From Castellaniella sp049673105 (GTDB taxonomy: Bacteria; Pseudomonadota; Gammaproteobacteria; Burkholderiales; Burkholderiaceae_B): DNA of 64,000 nt. The stretch covers positions 1 to 64,000 of the forward strand of contig NZ_JBATXG010000014.1 in NCBI RefSeq assembly GCF_049673105.1. The letters run 5' to 3'. Shown here piece after piece: positions 1 to 8,526 of this stretch (position 1 is its first letter; every line of letters begins with the position of its first letter). A program made the position numbers and the translations under genes. The notes beneath the pieces were generated by a model. The model ran no database searches. It was not told the origin of the DNA and saw only the letters and a program-made list of their open reading frames with translations.

Positions 1-47
1 TGGACCACCAGGCCGTGGATCCCTAGGATAGAATCGATTGGGGACAT
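1..47 (-). CDS. Partial 5' end of a leftward gene, possibly an IS transposase
   Basis: Only about 15 codons lie inside the window (MSPIDSILGIHGLVVH from the ATG at 47; an in-frame ATG at 53 is the alternative). A GGAG motif sits 8 nt upstream of the ATG at 47. The short N-terminus has the feel of an ISL3-like transposase, but this is too little for a family call. Support for a mobile element is the nearby 15-bp inverted repeat, one arm of which abuts the end of the chemoreceptor gene. It could equally be an ordinary gene start. Confidence 0.35.
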   Translation of the reverse strand, partial: MSPIDSILGIHGLVV

Positions 48-108
48 CGGCATTGCTCCATTAAACGTGTTCTTCGCAAAAACAAGTCTAATGAATGCCG
101 GTGTCCCC
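40..108. repeat. Inverted repeat, possible IS end
   Basis: GGGGACATCGGCATT at 40-54 is the reverse complement, with one mismatch, of AATGCCGGTGTCCCC at 94-108. The spacer is 39 nt. The outer arm ends 2 nt before the stop codon of the chemoreceptor gene, as expected for an element boundary. The inner arm covers the candidate start codons of the leftward gene, so a transcript reading in from outside could fold and hide them. Confidence 0.45.
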
Positions 109-110
109 CG

Positions 111-1664
111 TTAATGATGTAGAGCCCGATCTTCGCCCAGCCTGAAGGTCGCCACCAGGTCTGTCAGCGTATCTGCCTGGCGGCGCAGGCTGGCGGCTGC
201 CGTGGCGGACGCCTCGACCAGGCCGGCGTTCTGGCGGGTGACGCCGTCCATTTGCGTCATGGCGGAATTGATTTCCTCGATGCCGGTGCTTTGTTCGCGG
301 CTGGCGGCGCTGATTTCACCCATGATGTCGGTCACGCGGTGGATGCTGTCGATGACCGCCTGCATGGTGGCGCCGGCATGGGCGGCTTGCTCGTTGCCTT
401 TGGCGGTGGCGGCGACCGAAGTATCGATCAGGTCCTTGATTTCCCGGGCTGCTGCTGCGGATCGCTGCGCCAGTGCGCGGACCTCGGCGGCGACCACGGC
501 GAATCCGCGTCCTTGCTCACCGGCGCGGGCGGCTTCCACTGCGGCGTTCAGGGCCAGGATATTGGTCTGAAAGGCGATCGAATCGATGACGCCGATGATG
601 TCGACGACCTGCTGCGATTTGTTGTCGATTTCACCCATGGTGCCAACCAGTTCGCCGACGATCAAGCCACCGTCGGTGGCGGTCTGGGCGGCGGACTCGG
701 CCAGCGTATTGGCTTGTCGGGCGTTATCGGCGCTCAGGCGCACGGTCGCCGTGATCTGTTCCATGGTGGCGGCGGTTTCCGCCAGAGAGCTGGCTTGTTC
801 GTCGGTGCGTGACGACAGATCCAGATTGCCTTCCGTGATCTGCGCCGAGGCGGTCGCGATGGCGTTGGAACTGCTGCGCACTTCGCTGACGGCTTGGCGC
901 AAGTTGTCGGTCATGATGCTCAGTGCGGTCAGCAGTTGGCCGATTTCATCGCGGCTGTGAGCCCGGATGTGTACATCGAGCTGTCGCTGGGCGACGGTGC
1001 CCGCCAGATCGACGGCATGGCGCAGCGGTCGGACGATGGATCGCGTGACGCGCCAGGCAAATAGCGGCGCCAGGATCAGCGCTAGCAGCGTGGCGATCGC
1101 CAGCACGGTCAGCCCCAGCTGGCTGGATCGGGCGCTTTGGTCAAATAGCTGTTGCACCGATTCATTCTGGCGCTGCGACAACTGGTCGATCCGCGCCAGA
1201 TAGTCAGCGGTCATTTTAGGCAGTTGCTGATTGAAAAAGGCGTCGGCTTCGCCGTAGTTGCCGCTGTCCAGGTCCTTGAACGCCTGGTTGCGGCTTTGCA
1301 GATAGGCGGCTCGGTCCTGCGCCGCTTGCTGCAGCAGCTTTTCCGCCGCCGCGCTGTTCAGCATGGCGTTCAGGCCTTGCGTGATGTCTTGCGTTTGCGC
1401 ATCGGCTTTGGCGACCGATTCCTTCAGGGCGCGCAAGGTATCCGGGTCTGCCGCCAGCATGGCCTGCGTCTGGTTGGCGGCAATGTTGATCTGGCGGCCC
1501 AGTTGCTGCAGCAGATTGTTGGTTTGCAGCCGCTCATTCAGGGCGTGGTTGTCTTGCTGGGAATCCAGGATGCGCCAGGCGCCGATACCCGACAGAATCA
1601 GCAGCAAAATCACGACGAAACTGAAGCTCAGGGTGAGACGAGTGCTGATTTTCAGGTGGCGCAT
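111..1664 (-). CDS. Methyl-accepting chemotaxis protein
   Basis: Transmembrane chemoreceptor of 517 aa that passes a periplasmic ligand signal to CheA/CheW. TM1 spans about residues 10-31. A helical periplasmic sensor domain follows (about 32-183), then TM2 (184-204), HAMP (205-257) and the cytoplasmic signalling domain. The hairpin tip is the highly conserved stretch around SIAFQTNILALNAAVEAARA. No pentapeptide CheR/CheB tether is seen at the C-terminus (…ALHH). The ligand cannot be read from sequence. The gene stands alone; its 3' end touches the candidate IS inverted repeat, so the terminal residues may have been altered by that insertion. Confidence 0.93.
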   Translation of the reverse strand: MRHLKISTRLTLSFSFVVILLLILSGIGAWRILDSQQDNHALNERLQTNNLLQQLGRQINIAANQTQAMLAADPDTLRALKESVAKADAQTQDITQGLNAMLNSAAAEKLLQQAAQDRAAYLQSRNQAFKDLDSGNYGEADAFFNQQLPKMTADYLARIDQLSQRQNESVQQLFDQSARSSQLGLTVLAIATLLALILAPLFAWRVTRSIVRPLRHAVDLAGTVAQRQLDVHIRAHSRDEIGQLLTALSIMTDNLRQAVSEVRSSSNAIATASAQITEGNLDLSSRTDEQASSLAETAATMEQITATVRLSADNARQANTLAESAAQTATDGGLIVGELVGTMGEIDNKSQQVVDIIGVIDSIAFQTNILALNAAVEAARAGEQGRGFAVVAAEVRALAQRSAAAAREIKDLIDTSVAATAKGNEQAAHAGATMQAVIDSIHRVTDIMGEISAASREQSTGIEEINSAMTQMDGVTRQNAGLVEASATAAASLRRQADTLTDLVATFRLGEDRALHH

Positions 1665-1940
1665 GGCGGGTCTCGCGAGGTTGAGGCCCGGCCATCTTAG
1701 TCGGGATGCTTCAGATTGTGACCTCGCTGCCGCATCTTTCTGTTATGCCTGAATGGTATGGGATTGAGCAATGCGGCAGTGCGCGGTCAGAAAGATGCGT
1801 GTTTGTATTGCATGGGTTTCTGGGAATTCCATGATGTTCATTAAACCCGTCAGGGCGAGATGAAGATAGACTTCACCTCTATCTGAGTGGCGGCCTGTAA
1901 CAGGAAGAACGAGGTTGGACGTTCATGCCGAAATCAGTAT
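1665..1940. other. Intergenic region between chemoreceptor and tonB
   Basis: This region separates two divergently transcribed genes and holds no convincing ORF. The most distinct element is a perfect 7-bp inverted repeat with a 7-nt loop (AGATAGA at 1864-1870, TCTATCT at 1878-1884). It could be an operator or an mRNA hairpin. The Fur-like site lies just to its right. Confidence 0.5.
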
Positions 1941-1955
1941 TGAGAATCGTTTTCA
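1941..1955. promoter_or_regulatory. Fur box upstream of tonB
   Basis: TGAGAAT-C-GTTTTCA fits the 7-1-7 Fur consensus TGATAAT-n-ATTATCA at 11 of 14 arm positions. It lies about 40 bp before the TonB start, the expected place for iron-dependent repression of tonB-exbB-exbD. Confidence 0.7.
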
Positions 1956-1992
1956 TTACTGATAATATCCCGCTTTTACTAATGTGGTTTCC

Positions 1993-2823
1993 ATGTTCAT
2001 GGGTTCGGGCTCTTCCTTGCGTTTTCCCTGGCTGAAGGCACTGGCTGCCGTGACGGCGCTCGGCCTGCATGCCGTCGTGCTGGCGATGGTGTTGTCGGCT
2101 CCGGTTGCTCAGGTGGCGATGGGGCAGCCCGATGCGCTGGATGTGCAGTTTGTCGAGCTGGGGCCTGCGCTGGATGCCGCCCCGGCATCGCCGCCCGCTG
2201 ACCTGCCGGCTATCCCCGAACCCGAACCCATCGTCGAACCCGAGCCGGCCGCGGAACCGGAACCTGCGGTAGAACCAGTGCCCGAACCCGAACCCGTGGT
2301 TGAAGAACCCGAGCCGGAAGCCATTACCGAGGCGCCGCCGCCCAAGCCCAAACCGGCGTCGCCCCCAAAGCCGACCCCAAAGCCGACCCCAAAGCCGACC
2401 CCAAAGCCCAAACCCGTCGCTAAGCCGCAGCCCGTGCGCGAAAAGACGCCGCCGGCGGTCACGCCTGCTGCGGCAAGTCCGGCTGGCGGCGCTTTGCAGG
2501 CTGCTCAGGCACGGGGAGAAAATCAGGCGGTGGACCCGGACCGCCCGCGCACGATAGGTCGCGTGGATTATCTGGGCAAACGTCCCAGCCCCGTCTACCC
2601 GCGTGTGTCCCAGCGGCGTGGCGAGCAGGGTCGGGTGTTGTTGCGGGTACTGATTTCCCCCCGAGGGGACGTCGCGCACGTCAAGGTGCAGCGGTCCTCG
2701 GGATATGAGCGGCTGGACGATGCTGCGATCCAGGCGATGCAGCAGGCTCGCTTTCGCCCTTATACGGAAAACGGCATCGCCTACAAGGCGCTGGTGGACA
2801 TTCCCTTCGATTTCGTTTTATAG
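1993..2823 (+). CDS. tonB: Energy transducer TonB
   Basis: Couples the proton-motive force harvested by ExbB/ExbD to TonB-dependent outer-membrane receptors such as siderophore and heme importers. It has an N-terminal membrane anchor (about residues 10-32), then a long Pro-Glu region followed by a Pro-Lys region that spans the periplasm. The C-terminal TonB domain begins near YPRVSQRRGEQG and ends PFDFVL. I chose the ATG at 1993; an in-frame GTG at 1984 and an ATG at 1999 are alternatives. exbB and exbD follow on the same strand, and a Fur box precedes the gene, so an iron-regulated operon is likely. The Lys-Pro part contains a 12-bp tandem repeat. Confidence 0.95.
   Translation: MFMGSGSSLRFPWLKALAAVTALGLHAVVLAMVLSAPVAQVAMGQPDALDVQFVELGPALDAAPASPPADLPAIPEPEPIVEPEPAAEPEPAVEPVPEPEPVVEEPEPEAITEAPPPKPKPASPPKPTPKPTPKPTPKPKPVAKPQPVREKTPPAVTPAAASPAGGALQAAQARGENQAVDPDRPRTIGRVDYLGKRPSPVYPRVSQRRGEQGRVLLRVLISPRGDVAHVKVQRSSGYERLDDAAIQAMQQARFRPYTENGIAYKALVDIPFDFVL
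2365..2412 (+). repeat. 12-bp tandem repeat in the TonB spacer
   Basis: Three identical copies of CCAAAGCCGACC run head to tail from 2365 to 2400, with a degenerate fourth copy to 2412. They encode (PKPT)n in the Pro-Lys part of TonB. Slippage here would change spacer length by four residues per unit without breaking the frame. Confidence 0.9.
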
Positions 2824-2850
2824 GTCCAGGACCGACAGGAGTTTCAGAAC

Positions 2851-3744
2851 ATGATGATCGATCTGATCGGCAACGCCGCGCTGACGTTGGCTCAGGCTGT
2901 AGGGCCGGATGCTGCCCAGGCGGCTGTCGCCGTGGCGCAGAGCGCCGCGCCCGTCGCCGGAGCAGCCAACCAGGCGGCGAGCGCATTGTCCGCCGCCGAG
3001 TTGGCCGGCGGCAGCCAGGGGGTGATGCATTTCATCGGGCAAAGTGATGTCGTGGGGAAGTCCTTATTCGGGTTTTTGCTGCTGATGTCCCTGGCCAGTT
3101 GGTATCTGATCCTGGCCAAAGGCTTTACGCATCTGCGCATCCGCCAGCGATCCAGGAAATTTCTGGCGGAATTCTGGGCGGCCAGTTCCCTGGAACAGGT
3201 GGAACATGAAATCGCCACTCACGGGGCGGAAGAGCCTTTCGCGCATCTGGCCAGCCATGCCATCCATGCGCAAAAGCATCATGCCAAATATGGGGCGCTG
3301 AAGCTGGAGGAAAGCGGTTCGACCGCAGCCTTCGTGACACGCACCATCCGCAAGGTGATCGATGAGGAAACCGCCAGGCTGGAAAATGGTCTGACCGTGC
3401 TGGCTTCGGTCGGTTCCACAGCGCCTTTTGTCGGCCTGTTCGGCACGGTGTGGGGGGTGTATCACGCGTTGCTGAGCATCGGCATGGCCGACGGCGTGAC
3501 CATCAGCGGCATCGCCGGGCCGGTGGGCGAGGCGCTGATCATGACGGGGCTGGGGCTGGCGGTCGCCATCCCGGCGGTGCTGGCCTATAACGCCTTCGTG
3601 CGGCTGAACCGGGTCTACCTGGCGCAGCTGGATGCCTTTGCCCACGATCTGTTCACGTTTCTGACGACCGGTCAGCAGGTGGCGGATGATCGGCATGAGC
3701 GTCATGGTCGTCACATTACCTTGGCCAGCAGCAGGGAGGCCTGA
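2851..3744 (+). CDS. exbB: TonB-system proton channel subunit ExbB
   Basis: Inner-membrane MotA/TolQ/ExbB-family proton channel protein that works with ExbD to energise TonB. It has 297 aa. A non-conserved Ala-rich N-terminal extension of about 60 residues precedes TM1 (about 70-90, LFGFLLLMSLASWYLILAK). The family core follows, with TM2 and TM3 in the stretch LASVGSTAPFVGLFGTVWGVYHALL…GEALIMTGLGLAVAIPAVLAYNAF. It starts 27 bp after tonB and ends 2 bp before exbD. Confidence 0.95.
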   Translation: MMIDLIGNAALTLAQAVGPDAAQAAVAVAQSAAPVAGAANQAASALSAAELAGGSQGVMHFIGQSDVVGKSLFGFLLLMSLASWYLILAKGFTHLRIRQRSRKFLAEFWAASSLEQVEHEIATHGAEEPFAHLASHAIHAQKHHAKYGALKLEESGSTAAFVTRTIRKVIDEETARLENGLTVLASVGSTAPFVGLFGTVWGVYHALLSIGMADGVTISGIAGPVGEALIMTGLGLAVAIPAVLAYNAFVRLNRVYLAQLDAFAHDLFTFLTTGQQVADDRHERHGRHITLASSREA

Positions 3745-3746
3745 TC

Positions 3747-4202
3747 ATGGCGTTCGGCAGTTTTGATTCCAAGGGGCCCGGCACAACCATGTCGGAAATC
3801 AATATGGTGCCGCTGATCGACGTGATGCTGGTGCTGCTGGTGATCTTCATCATTACCGCGCCGCTGCTCAGTCATTCGATCCGCATCAATGTGCCGCAGG
3901 TCACGGCGCAGCCGGTTGAACAGCAGCCCAAGGTCATCGATCTGGCCATCGACCCCAGCGGCGCGGTGTTCTGGAACGGGCAGCCGGCGGCGCTGGACGA
4001 TCTGGAATCCCTGTTGGCCGCCGAATCCGCCGCCGACCCGCAGCCCGAGGTGCGAATCCGCGCCGATATGGATACCCGTTATGGGGAACTGGCGCAGATC
4101 ATGGGCGCGGCGCGGCGGGCCGGCATGAAGCGTCTGGGCTTCGTCACGCGTCCGGATGCGCCTGCCGAGAGCGGCGCCGAGACACCGGTCCCGGCGCAGT
4201 AA
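3747..4202 (+). CDS. exbD: TonB-system subunit ExbD
   Basis: ExbD/TolR-family partner of ExbB, 151 aa. A single N-terminal membrane helix (about 24-42, VPLIDVMLVLLVIFIITAPLL) carries the conserved Asp of the proton path (the D in PLIDVMLVLLV). A periplasmic domain follows. It lies 2 bp after exbB and closes the operon. The 130 bp after it carry no further gene before the response regulator. Confidence 0.95.
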   Translation: MAFGSFDSKGPGTTMSEINMVPLIDVMLVLLVIFIITAPLLSHSIRINVPQVTAQPVEQQPKVIDLAIDPSGAVFWNGQPAALDDLESLLAAESAADPQPEVRIRADMDTRYGELAQIMGAARRAGMKRLGFVTRPDAPAESGAETPVPAQ

Positions 4203-4334
4203 GCGCGCACGGGAACAGTACGCTGATGCGGCATCCGGATGAGCCTGAGCGCATGTATTCATGCGTTTGTCAGCTATGTAACGGCGCGCGCTGGCAGATG
4301 CCTGAGAATGACTTGTTCGAGCTAGAATCAGCGG

Positions 4335-5006
4335 ATGCGAGTTCTAGTCATTGAAGACGACACGACCCTGGGCCATGCGCTTCAGGAATTTCTGGGCGGC
4401 CAGGGCTATGCCGTGGATTGGCTGCAGTCCGGCGACGGGGTCGAGGGCGCCGTGGCCGGGCAGTCCTACGATCTGCTGCTGCTGGACCTGAATCTGCCGG
4501 GCCTTAGTGGCCTGGAAGTCCTGCAGCGGTTGCGGGCCGGCGGTTCCCAGATCCCGATGCTGATTCTGACGGCGCGCGACGGCCTGGATGATCGGGTGGC
4601 CGGCTTGGATGCAGGCGCCGACGATTATGTGACCAAGCCCTTTGAACTGGCCGAACTGGCTGCCAGGGTCCGGGCGCTGGCCCGTCGCCATGCCGGGCAG
4701 GCGCAGACGGTGCTGGAATGCGGGCCGCTGGCCTTCGATACCGTGGGCCGTCAGATCCGGGCCAACGGTAAACGGCTGGCCCTGTCCGTGCGGGAACTGT
4801 CGGTGCTGGAAATGCTGATGGCCCGACCTGGCCGGGTGGTGACCAAACAGCAGATCGTCAATTCCCTGTCGGCCTGGGATGCCGATTTCAGTGAAAACGC
4901 GGTCGAAGTCTATGTCTATCGCCTGCGCAAACGCCTGGACGGCACCGGAGCGGGCATTCAGACCGTACGCGGCTTTGGCTATCTGCTCGATATTGACAGT
5001 GCCTAA
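4335..5006 (+). CDS. OmpR-family response regulator
   Basis: DNA-binding response regulator of 223 aa, most like the QseB/PmrA/TctD group. The receiver domain (1-118) has the acidic pocket E7/D8/D9, phospho-acceptor D51, T79 and K101. A winged helix follows (about 130-220), ending in the typical VRGFGYLL. It overlaps or abuts the sensor kinase gene, so the two form a pair. The stimulus is not visible from sequence; kup lies directly downstream. Confidence 0.93.
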   Translation: MRVLVIEDDTTLGHALQEFLGGQGYAVDWLQSGDGVEGAVAGQSYDLLLLDLNLPGLSGLEVLQRLRAGGSQIPMLILTARDGLDDRVAGLDAGADDYVTKPFELAELAARVRALARRHAGQAQTVLECGPLAFDTVGRQIRANGKRLALSVRELSVLEMLMARPGRVVTKQQIVNSLSAWDADFSENAVEVYVYRLRKRLDGTGAGIQTVRGFGYLLDIDSA

Positions 5007-6126
5007 CTCATCCGCAGGCTCCGATCCCCTTCGGGATCTTCAGGCACTTGGTCTGTTTGGACGCCTGATGCCTCAGGACTCACTGGCTCGCAAGCTGGTG
5101 CGTCGGCTGCTGCCGGCCCTGTTCATCCTGGTGGCCATCGACCTGCTGGCGACCTGGTTCATGACGAGCATCGTCGGACCTCAGCCCTGGTTGCTGCGCG
5201 ATCTGTTCTGGGCGATGTTGCTGACCCAGGGCCTGCTGGTCGTGCTGTTCGTCTGGGTGCTGATTTCCGGCATCCGGCGGGAACTCACCTCGATCAACCA
5301 GCTGGCCGACCAGATCCGCCAGCGTTCCATCGAGGACTTGCAGCCCCTGGACCTGACCGGCTTGCCGAGCGAAGTCGCTCCGCTGGTGCTGCATTTCAAT
5401 GATTTGTTGGGGCGTCTGGACGATTCAGTGCAGGCGCAGCGCCGTTTCATCGGTCACGCCGCCCATCAGTTGCGCACGCCGCTGGCGGGCCTGAAACTGG
5501 AATCCGAACTGATGCTGGGGCAGGATCTGCCCGACACGATCCGTACGCGGGCGAATCGCATCAAATCCGTGACGGATCATATGATCCGCATGGGCCAGCA
5601 GTTGCTGGTGCTGGCCCGCGCCGATCACGCCGCGCGGCCCCAGGACAGTTTCGTGCGCCTGGATCTGTGCGAATGGATGCGGCAGGCGGGGGCGGACTGG
5701 TTGGGCCGGGCGCGAGATCAATCCGTCGATCTGCAGCTGGCGGCGCCTGGTGACCCGGTCTGGGTCGATGGCGATCCGGTACTGCTGGCCGAGCTGCTGG
5801 CCAATCTGATCGACAATGCCTTGCGCTACGGGCAAGGGGTCGGCCTGATCCAGCTGCGGGTCATCAGCAATCCGCCCTCATTTTCCGTCGAGGACGATGG
5901 CTCGGGCATCCGCGCCGAAGACATTGATCGCGTGTTCGAGGCCTTTTACAGGGCAGCCGACGCCGGGCCTGGCGGCTCTGGTCTGGGGCTGGCCATCGTG
6001 CGGGAAATTGCCCGAGCCCACGGCGCCTGGTGGAAGGTCGTCAGCCGCCCGACCTTTCCAGGCACCCGGATCACCCTGATTTTTCCCGGTCCCTGGCGAG
6101 GGGCCTGTTTGACGCGGGCAGAATAG
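4999..6126 (+). CDS. Sensor histidine kinase, QseC/TctE type
   Basis: Partner of the preceding regulator. Two membrane helices (near LLPALFILVAIDLLATWF and LLTQGLLVVLFVWVLI) flank a very short periplasmic loop, so it may sense the membrane or need a co-receptor. The H-box is GHAAHQLRTPL, the N-box LLANLIDNALRYG, and the ATP lid has DDGSGI and GGSGLGLAIV. I chose the GTG at 4999, which overlaps the regulator stop by 8 bp. The ATG at 5068 is an equally credible start and also keeps TM1. Neither has a strong Shine-Dalgarno motif. The kinase stop lies 3 bp before kup. Confidence 0.9.
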   Translation: MPNSSAGSDPLRDLQALGLFGRLMPQDSLARKLVRRLLPALFILVAIDLLATWFMTSIVGPQPWLLRDLFWAMLLTQGLLVVLFVWVLISGIRRELTSINQLADQIRQRSIEDLQPLDLTGLPSEVAPLVLHFNDLLGRLDDSVQAQRRFIGHAAHQLRTPLAGLKLESELMLGQDLPDTIRTRANRIKSVTDHMIRMGQQLLVLARADHAARPQDSFVRLDLCEWMRQAGADWLGRARDQSVDLQLAAPGDPVWVDGDPVLLAELLANLIDNALRYGQGVGLIQLRVISNPPSFSVEDDGSGIRAEDIDRVFEAFYRAADAGPGGSGLGLAIVREIARAHGAWWKVVSRPTFPGTRITLIFPGPWRGACLTRAE

Positions 6127-6129
6127 ATC

Positions 6130-8016
6130 ATGAGCACTCAGAAACCGTCGGACTCGAACAGTCCGCAGGCGGCGTTGTTGATCGGTGCGCTGGGGGTCGT
6201 ATATGGCGACATCGGCACCAGCCCGCTGTACACCATGAAGGTCGCCTTGTCGGGGACCGGCAATCCCGATGTGGAACACATTCTCGGCATGCTGTCGATG
6301 CTGTTCTGGATGCTGATCCTGGTGGTGTCGCTGAAATACGTGACCTGCATCTTGCGCGCCGACAATCGGGGGGAAGGCGGGACGCTGGCCTTGATGGAAC
6401 TGGCCATGCGCGGACGCCCCGGCAAGGTGCGCTGGCGCCTGGCCGTGCTGGGTCTGATGGGGGCGGCGCTGTTTTATGGCGACAGCATGATCACGCCGGC
6501 GATTTCCGTGCTGTCCGCCGTCGAGGGCATTGGCATCGTCTCTCATCGGCTTGATGCATGGGTCGTGCCGATCGCCGTGCTGGTCCTGCTGGCGCTGTTT
6601 ATGGTGCAGTCGCGCGGCACAGGCACAGTGGGTCGGATGTTCGGACCCGTCATGCTGGTCTGGTTCCTGACGCTGGGCGTTCTGGGGGCCTGGCGGGTGG
6701 CAGGCCAGCTGCAGGTGCTGCAGGCCATCAATCCGGTCTGGGCGTTGCGCTTCATCGGCGATGCGCCCTGGGAAACCTTTCTGGCCCTGGGCGCGCTGGT
6801 GCTGGCCCTGACCGGGGCGGAAGCCCTGTATGCCGATATGGGCCACTTTGGCGGGTCGGTGATCCGCCGAGCCTGGTTCGCTCTGGTCCTGCCGGCGCTG
6901 GTGCTGTGTTATTTCGGCCAGGGGGCGCTGTTGCTCAGCGACCCGTCGGCCATCCGCAATCCATTTTTCCTGTTGGCGCCGGACTGGGGCCTGATCCCCT
7001 TGGTGGGTCTGGCGACCGTCGCCACCGTGATTGCCTCGCAGTCGGTGATTTCAGGGGCGTTTTCCGTGACCCGACAGGCGGTGCAGCTGGGCTATTGGCC
7101 GCGCATGGTGATCCAGCATACGTCGGCCAGGGAAGAAGGCCAGATCTACATGCCGCGCGTCAATTGGCTGCTGTTGCTGGCGGTGCTGGCCCTGACCTTG
7201 TCGTTCGGCTCGTCTGACAGCCTGGCGCATGCCTATGGCTTTGCCGTGACGGGGACGATGCTGATGACGTCGCTGCTGGCCTTTGCCGTGCTGCCGCGCG
7301 CCTCGCGCGGCCTGCGCCGCGTCGCCTGGCTGGCGCTGATTTCCCTGTTCCTGCTGATCGACGTGTTGTTGTTCACGTCCAATACCCTGAAGCTGCACGA
7401 GGGCGGTTGGCTGCCGCTGGTGGTAGGCATCATTTTGTTGACGCTGATGGTGACGTGGAAACAGGGGCGGCAGCGCATTCATGACACCTTGGCCGGCGAC
7501 CACCAGCCTTTGGTCAGTTTCATGGAATCTCTGGAAGCCTACCCGCCCACCCGCGTGCCGGGCACGGCGGTGTTCATGAGCATGATCGTCGGCACGGTGC
7601 CGCCGGCCTTGCTGCATAACTTGAAACACAATAAGGTCCTGCATGAACAGGCTCTGTTTTTGACGATCGAAGTGGCTGATGAGCCCTACGTGCCATTCGG
7701 CGAACGCGTCCGGATCGAGCGGGTCAGCCGCAGCAGCTGGCAGGCGGTCGCCCGTTGGGGCTTCAAGCAGGAACCCAATGTGCCGCAAGTGGTGGAACAG
7801 ATTGCTCAAGAGGCGCAGGATCTGAACCTGGAGCCGATGCAGACATCCTATTTCCTGTCGCGCCAGACCGTCATCGTGGTGCGGCGCCTGCCCTGGCACC
7901 AGAGCTGGCGCCGCCACCTGTTTGCGTTCATGGCGCGCAATGCCAGCCGCACCACCCGGTTCTACAAGATTCCGCCCAACCGGGTGGTGGAAATGGGCAT
8001 GCAGATGGAGCTGTGA
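6130..8016 (+). CDS. kup: Low-affinity K+ uptake protein Kup
   Basis: Proton-coupled potassium importer of the KUP/HAK/KT family, 628 aa. The signature GVVYGDIGTSPLYT is near the N-terminus. About twelve membrane helices follow, then a cytoplasmic C-terminal domain from about residue 450. It starts 3 bp after the histidine kinase stop, so it may be co-transcribed with the two-component genes; that linkage is positional only. Confidence 0.96.
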   Translation: MSTQKPSDSNSPQAALLIGALGVVYGDIGTSPLYTMKVALSGTGNPDVEHILGMLSMLFWMLILVVSLKYVTCILRADNRGEGGTLALMELAMRGRPGKVRWRLAVLGLMGAALFYGDSMITPAISVLSAVEGIGIVSHRLDAWVVPIAVLVLLALFMVQSRGTGTVGRMFGPVMLVWFLTLGVLGAWRVAGQLQVLQAINPVWALRFIGDAPWETFLALGALVLALTGAEALYADMGHFGGSVIRRAWFALVLPALVLCYFGQGALLLSDPSAIRNPFFLLAPDWGLIPLVGLATVATVIASQSVISGAFSVTRQAVQLGYWPRMVIQHTSAREEGQIYMPRVNWLLLLAVLALTLSFGSSDSLAHAYGFAVTGTMLMTSLLAFAVLPRASRGLRRVAWLALISLFLLIDVLLFTSNTLKLHEGGWLPLVVGIILLTLMVTWKQGRQRIHDTLAGDHQPLVSFMESLEAYPPTRVPGTAVFMSMIVGTVPPALLHNLKHNKVLHEQALFLTIEVADEPYVPFGERVRIERVSRSSWQAVARWGFKQEPNVPQVVEQIAQEAQDLNLEPMQTSYFLSRQTVIVVRRLPWHQSWRRHLFAFMARNASRTTRFYKIPPNRVVEMGMQMEL

Positions 8017-8020
8017 CCGC

Positions 8021-8428
8021 TTACGACCCGGTCGTGGCCGGGATGGTGATCGTGGTTTCGCGCAGTACGCCGCCGGATTGCACTGAGCCTTCCGTGCGGG
8101 TGTTGGCATTGTCCATCAGCTTCATGCATTCCTGGCGCTGATCGGCGGGCAGGCTGTCGCAGCGCAGCGTGCGGTTCCGGGCTTCGGATTGCATGGATGG
8201 AGTGGTCAGCTTGTCCTGCCGGGCGGCTTGCGCAGCGGCGCCGGCTTCGCGCAGGCAGGCTTGCTTGTCGATGCCGGGGGTGGAATTGCAGCGGGCCACG
8301 TCCTGCTGGTATTGAGTCTGGGGACCGGCTGCCTGGACGCCGGGGGCGAATAGCGCCGCGCAGCTGAGTCCGGCTGCCAGCAGGCTGGCTCTTAGGGAAA
8401 TCCGCAATGCTTGATGCATGATGAGCAC
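8021..8428 (-). CDS. Small exported protein of unknown function
   Basis: 135 aa with a clear signal peptide (residues 1-33, cleaved near VQA-AG). Four cysteines lie in a short mature protein (ARCNSTPGIDKQACLREAG … LRCDSLPADQRQECMKLMD). The paired C-x(n)-C segments look like two related disulfide-stabilised helical hairpins. It converges with kup, with only 4 bp between the stops. I do not recognise a named family; similar small secreted proteins are common in Bordetella relatives. No function is assigned. Confidence 0.75.
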   Translation of the reverse strand: MLIMHQALRISLRASLLAAGLSCAALFAPGVQAAGPQTQYQQDVARCNSTPGIDKQACLREAGAAAQAARQDKLTTPSMQSEARNRTLRCDSLPADQRQECMKLMDNANTRTEGSVQSGGVLRETTITIPATTGS

Positions 8429-8526
8429 TCCTGTTTTGAATGCCGGACGGTATCCCGGTCCGGCGTGGGTGACTCTTTGAGTGTACGGGTTCCCACCTAT
8501 TCGTATGTTACAAATATGCTCAGAAT

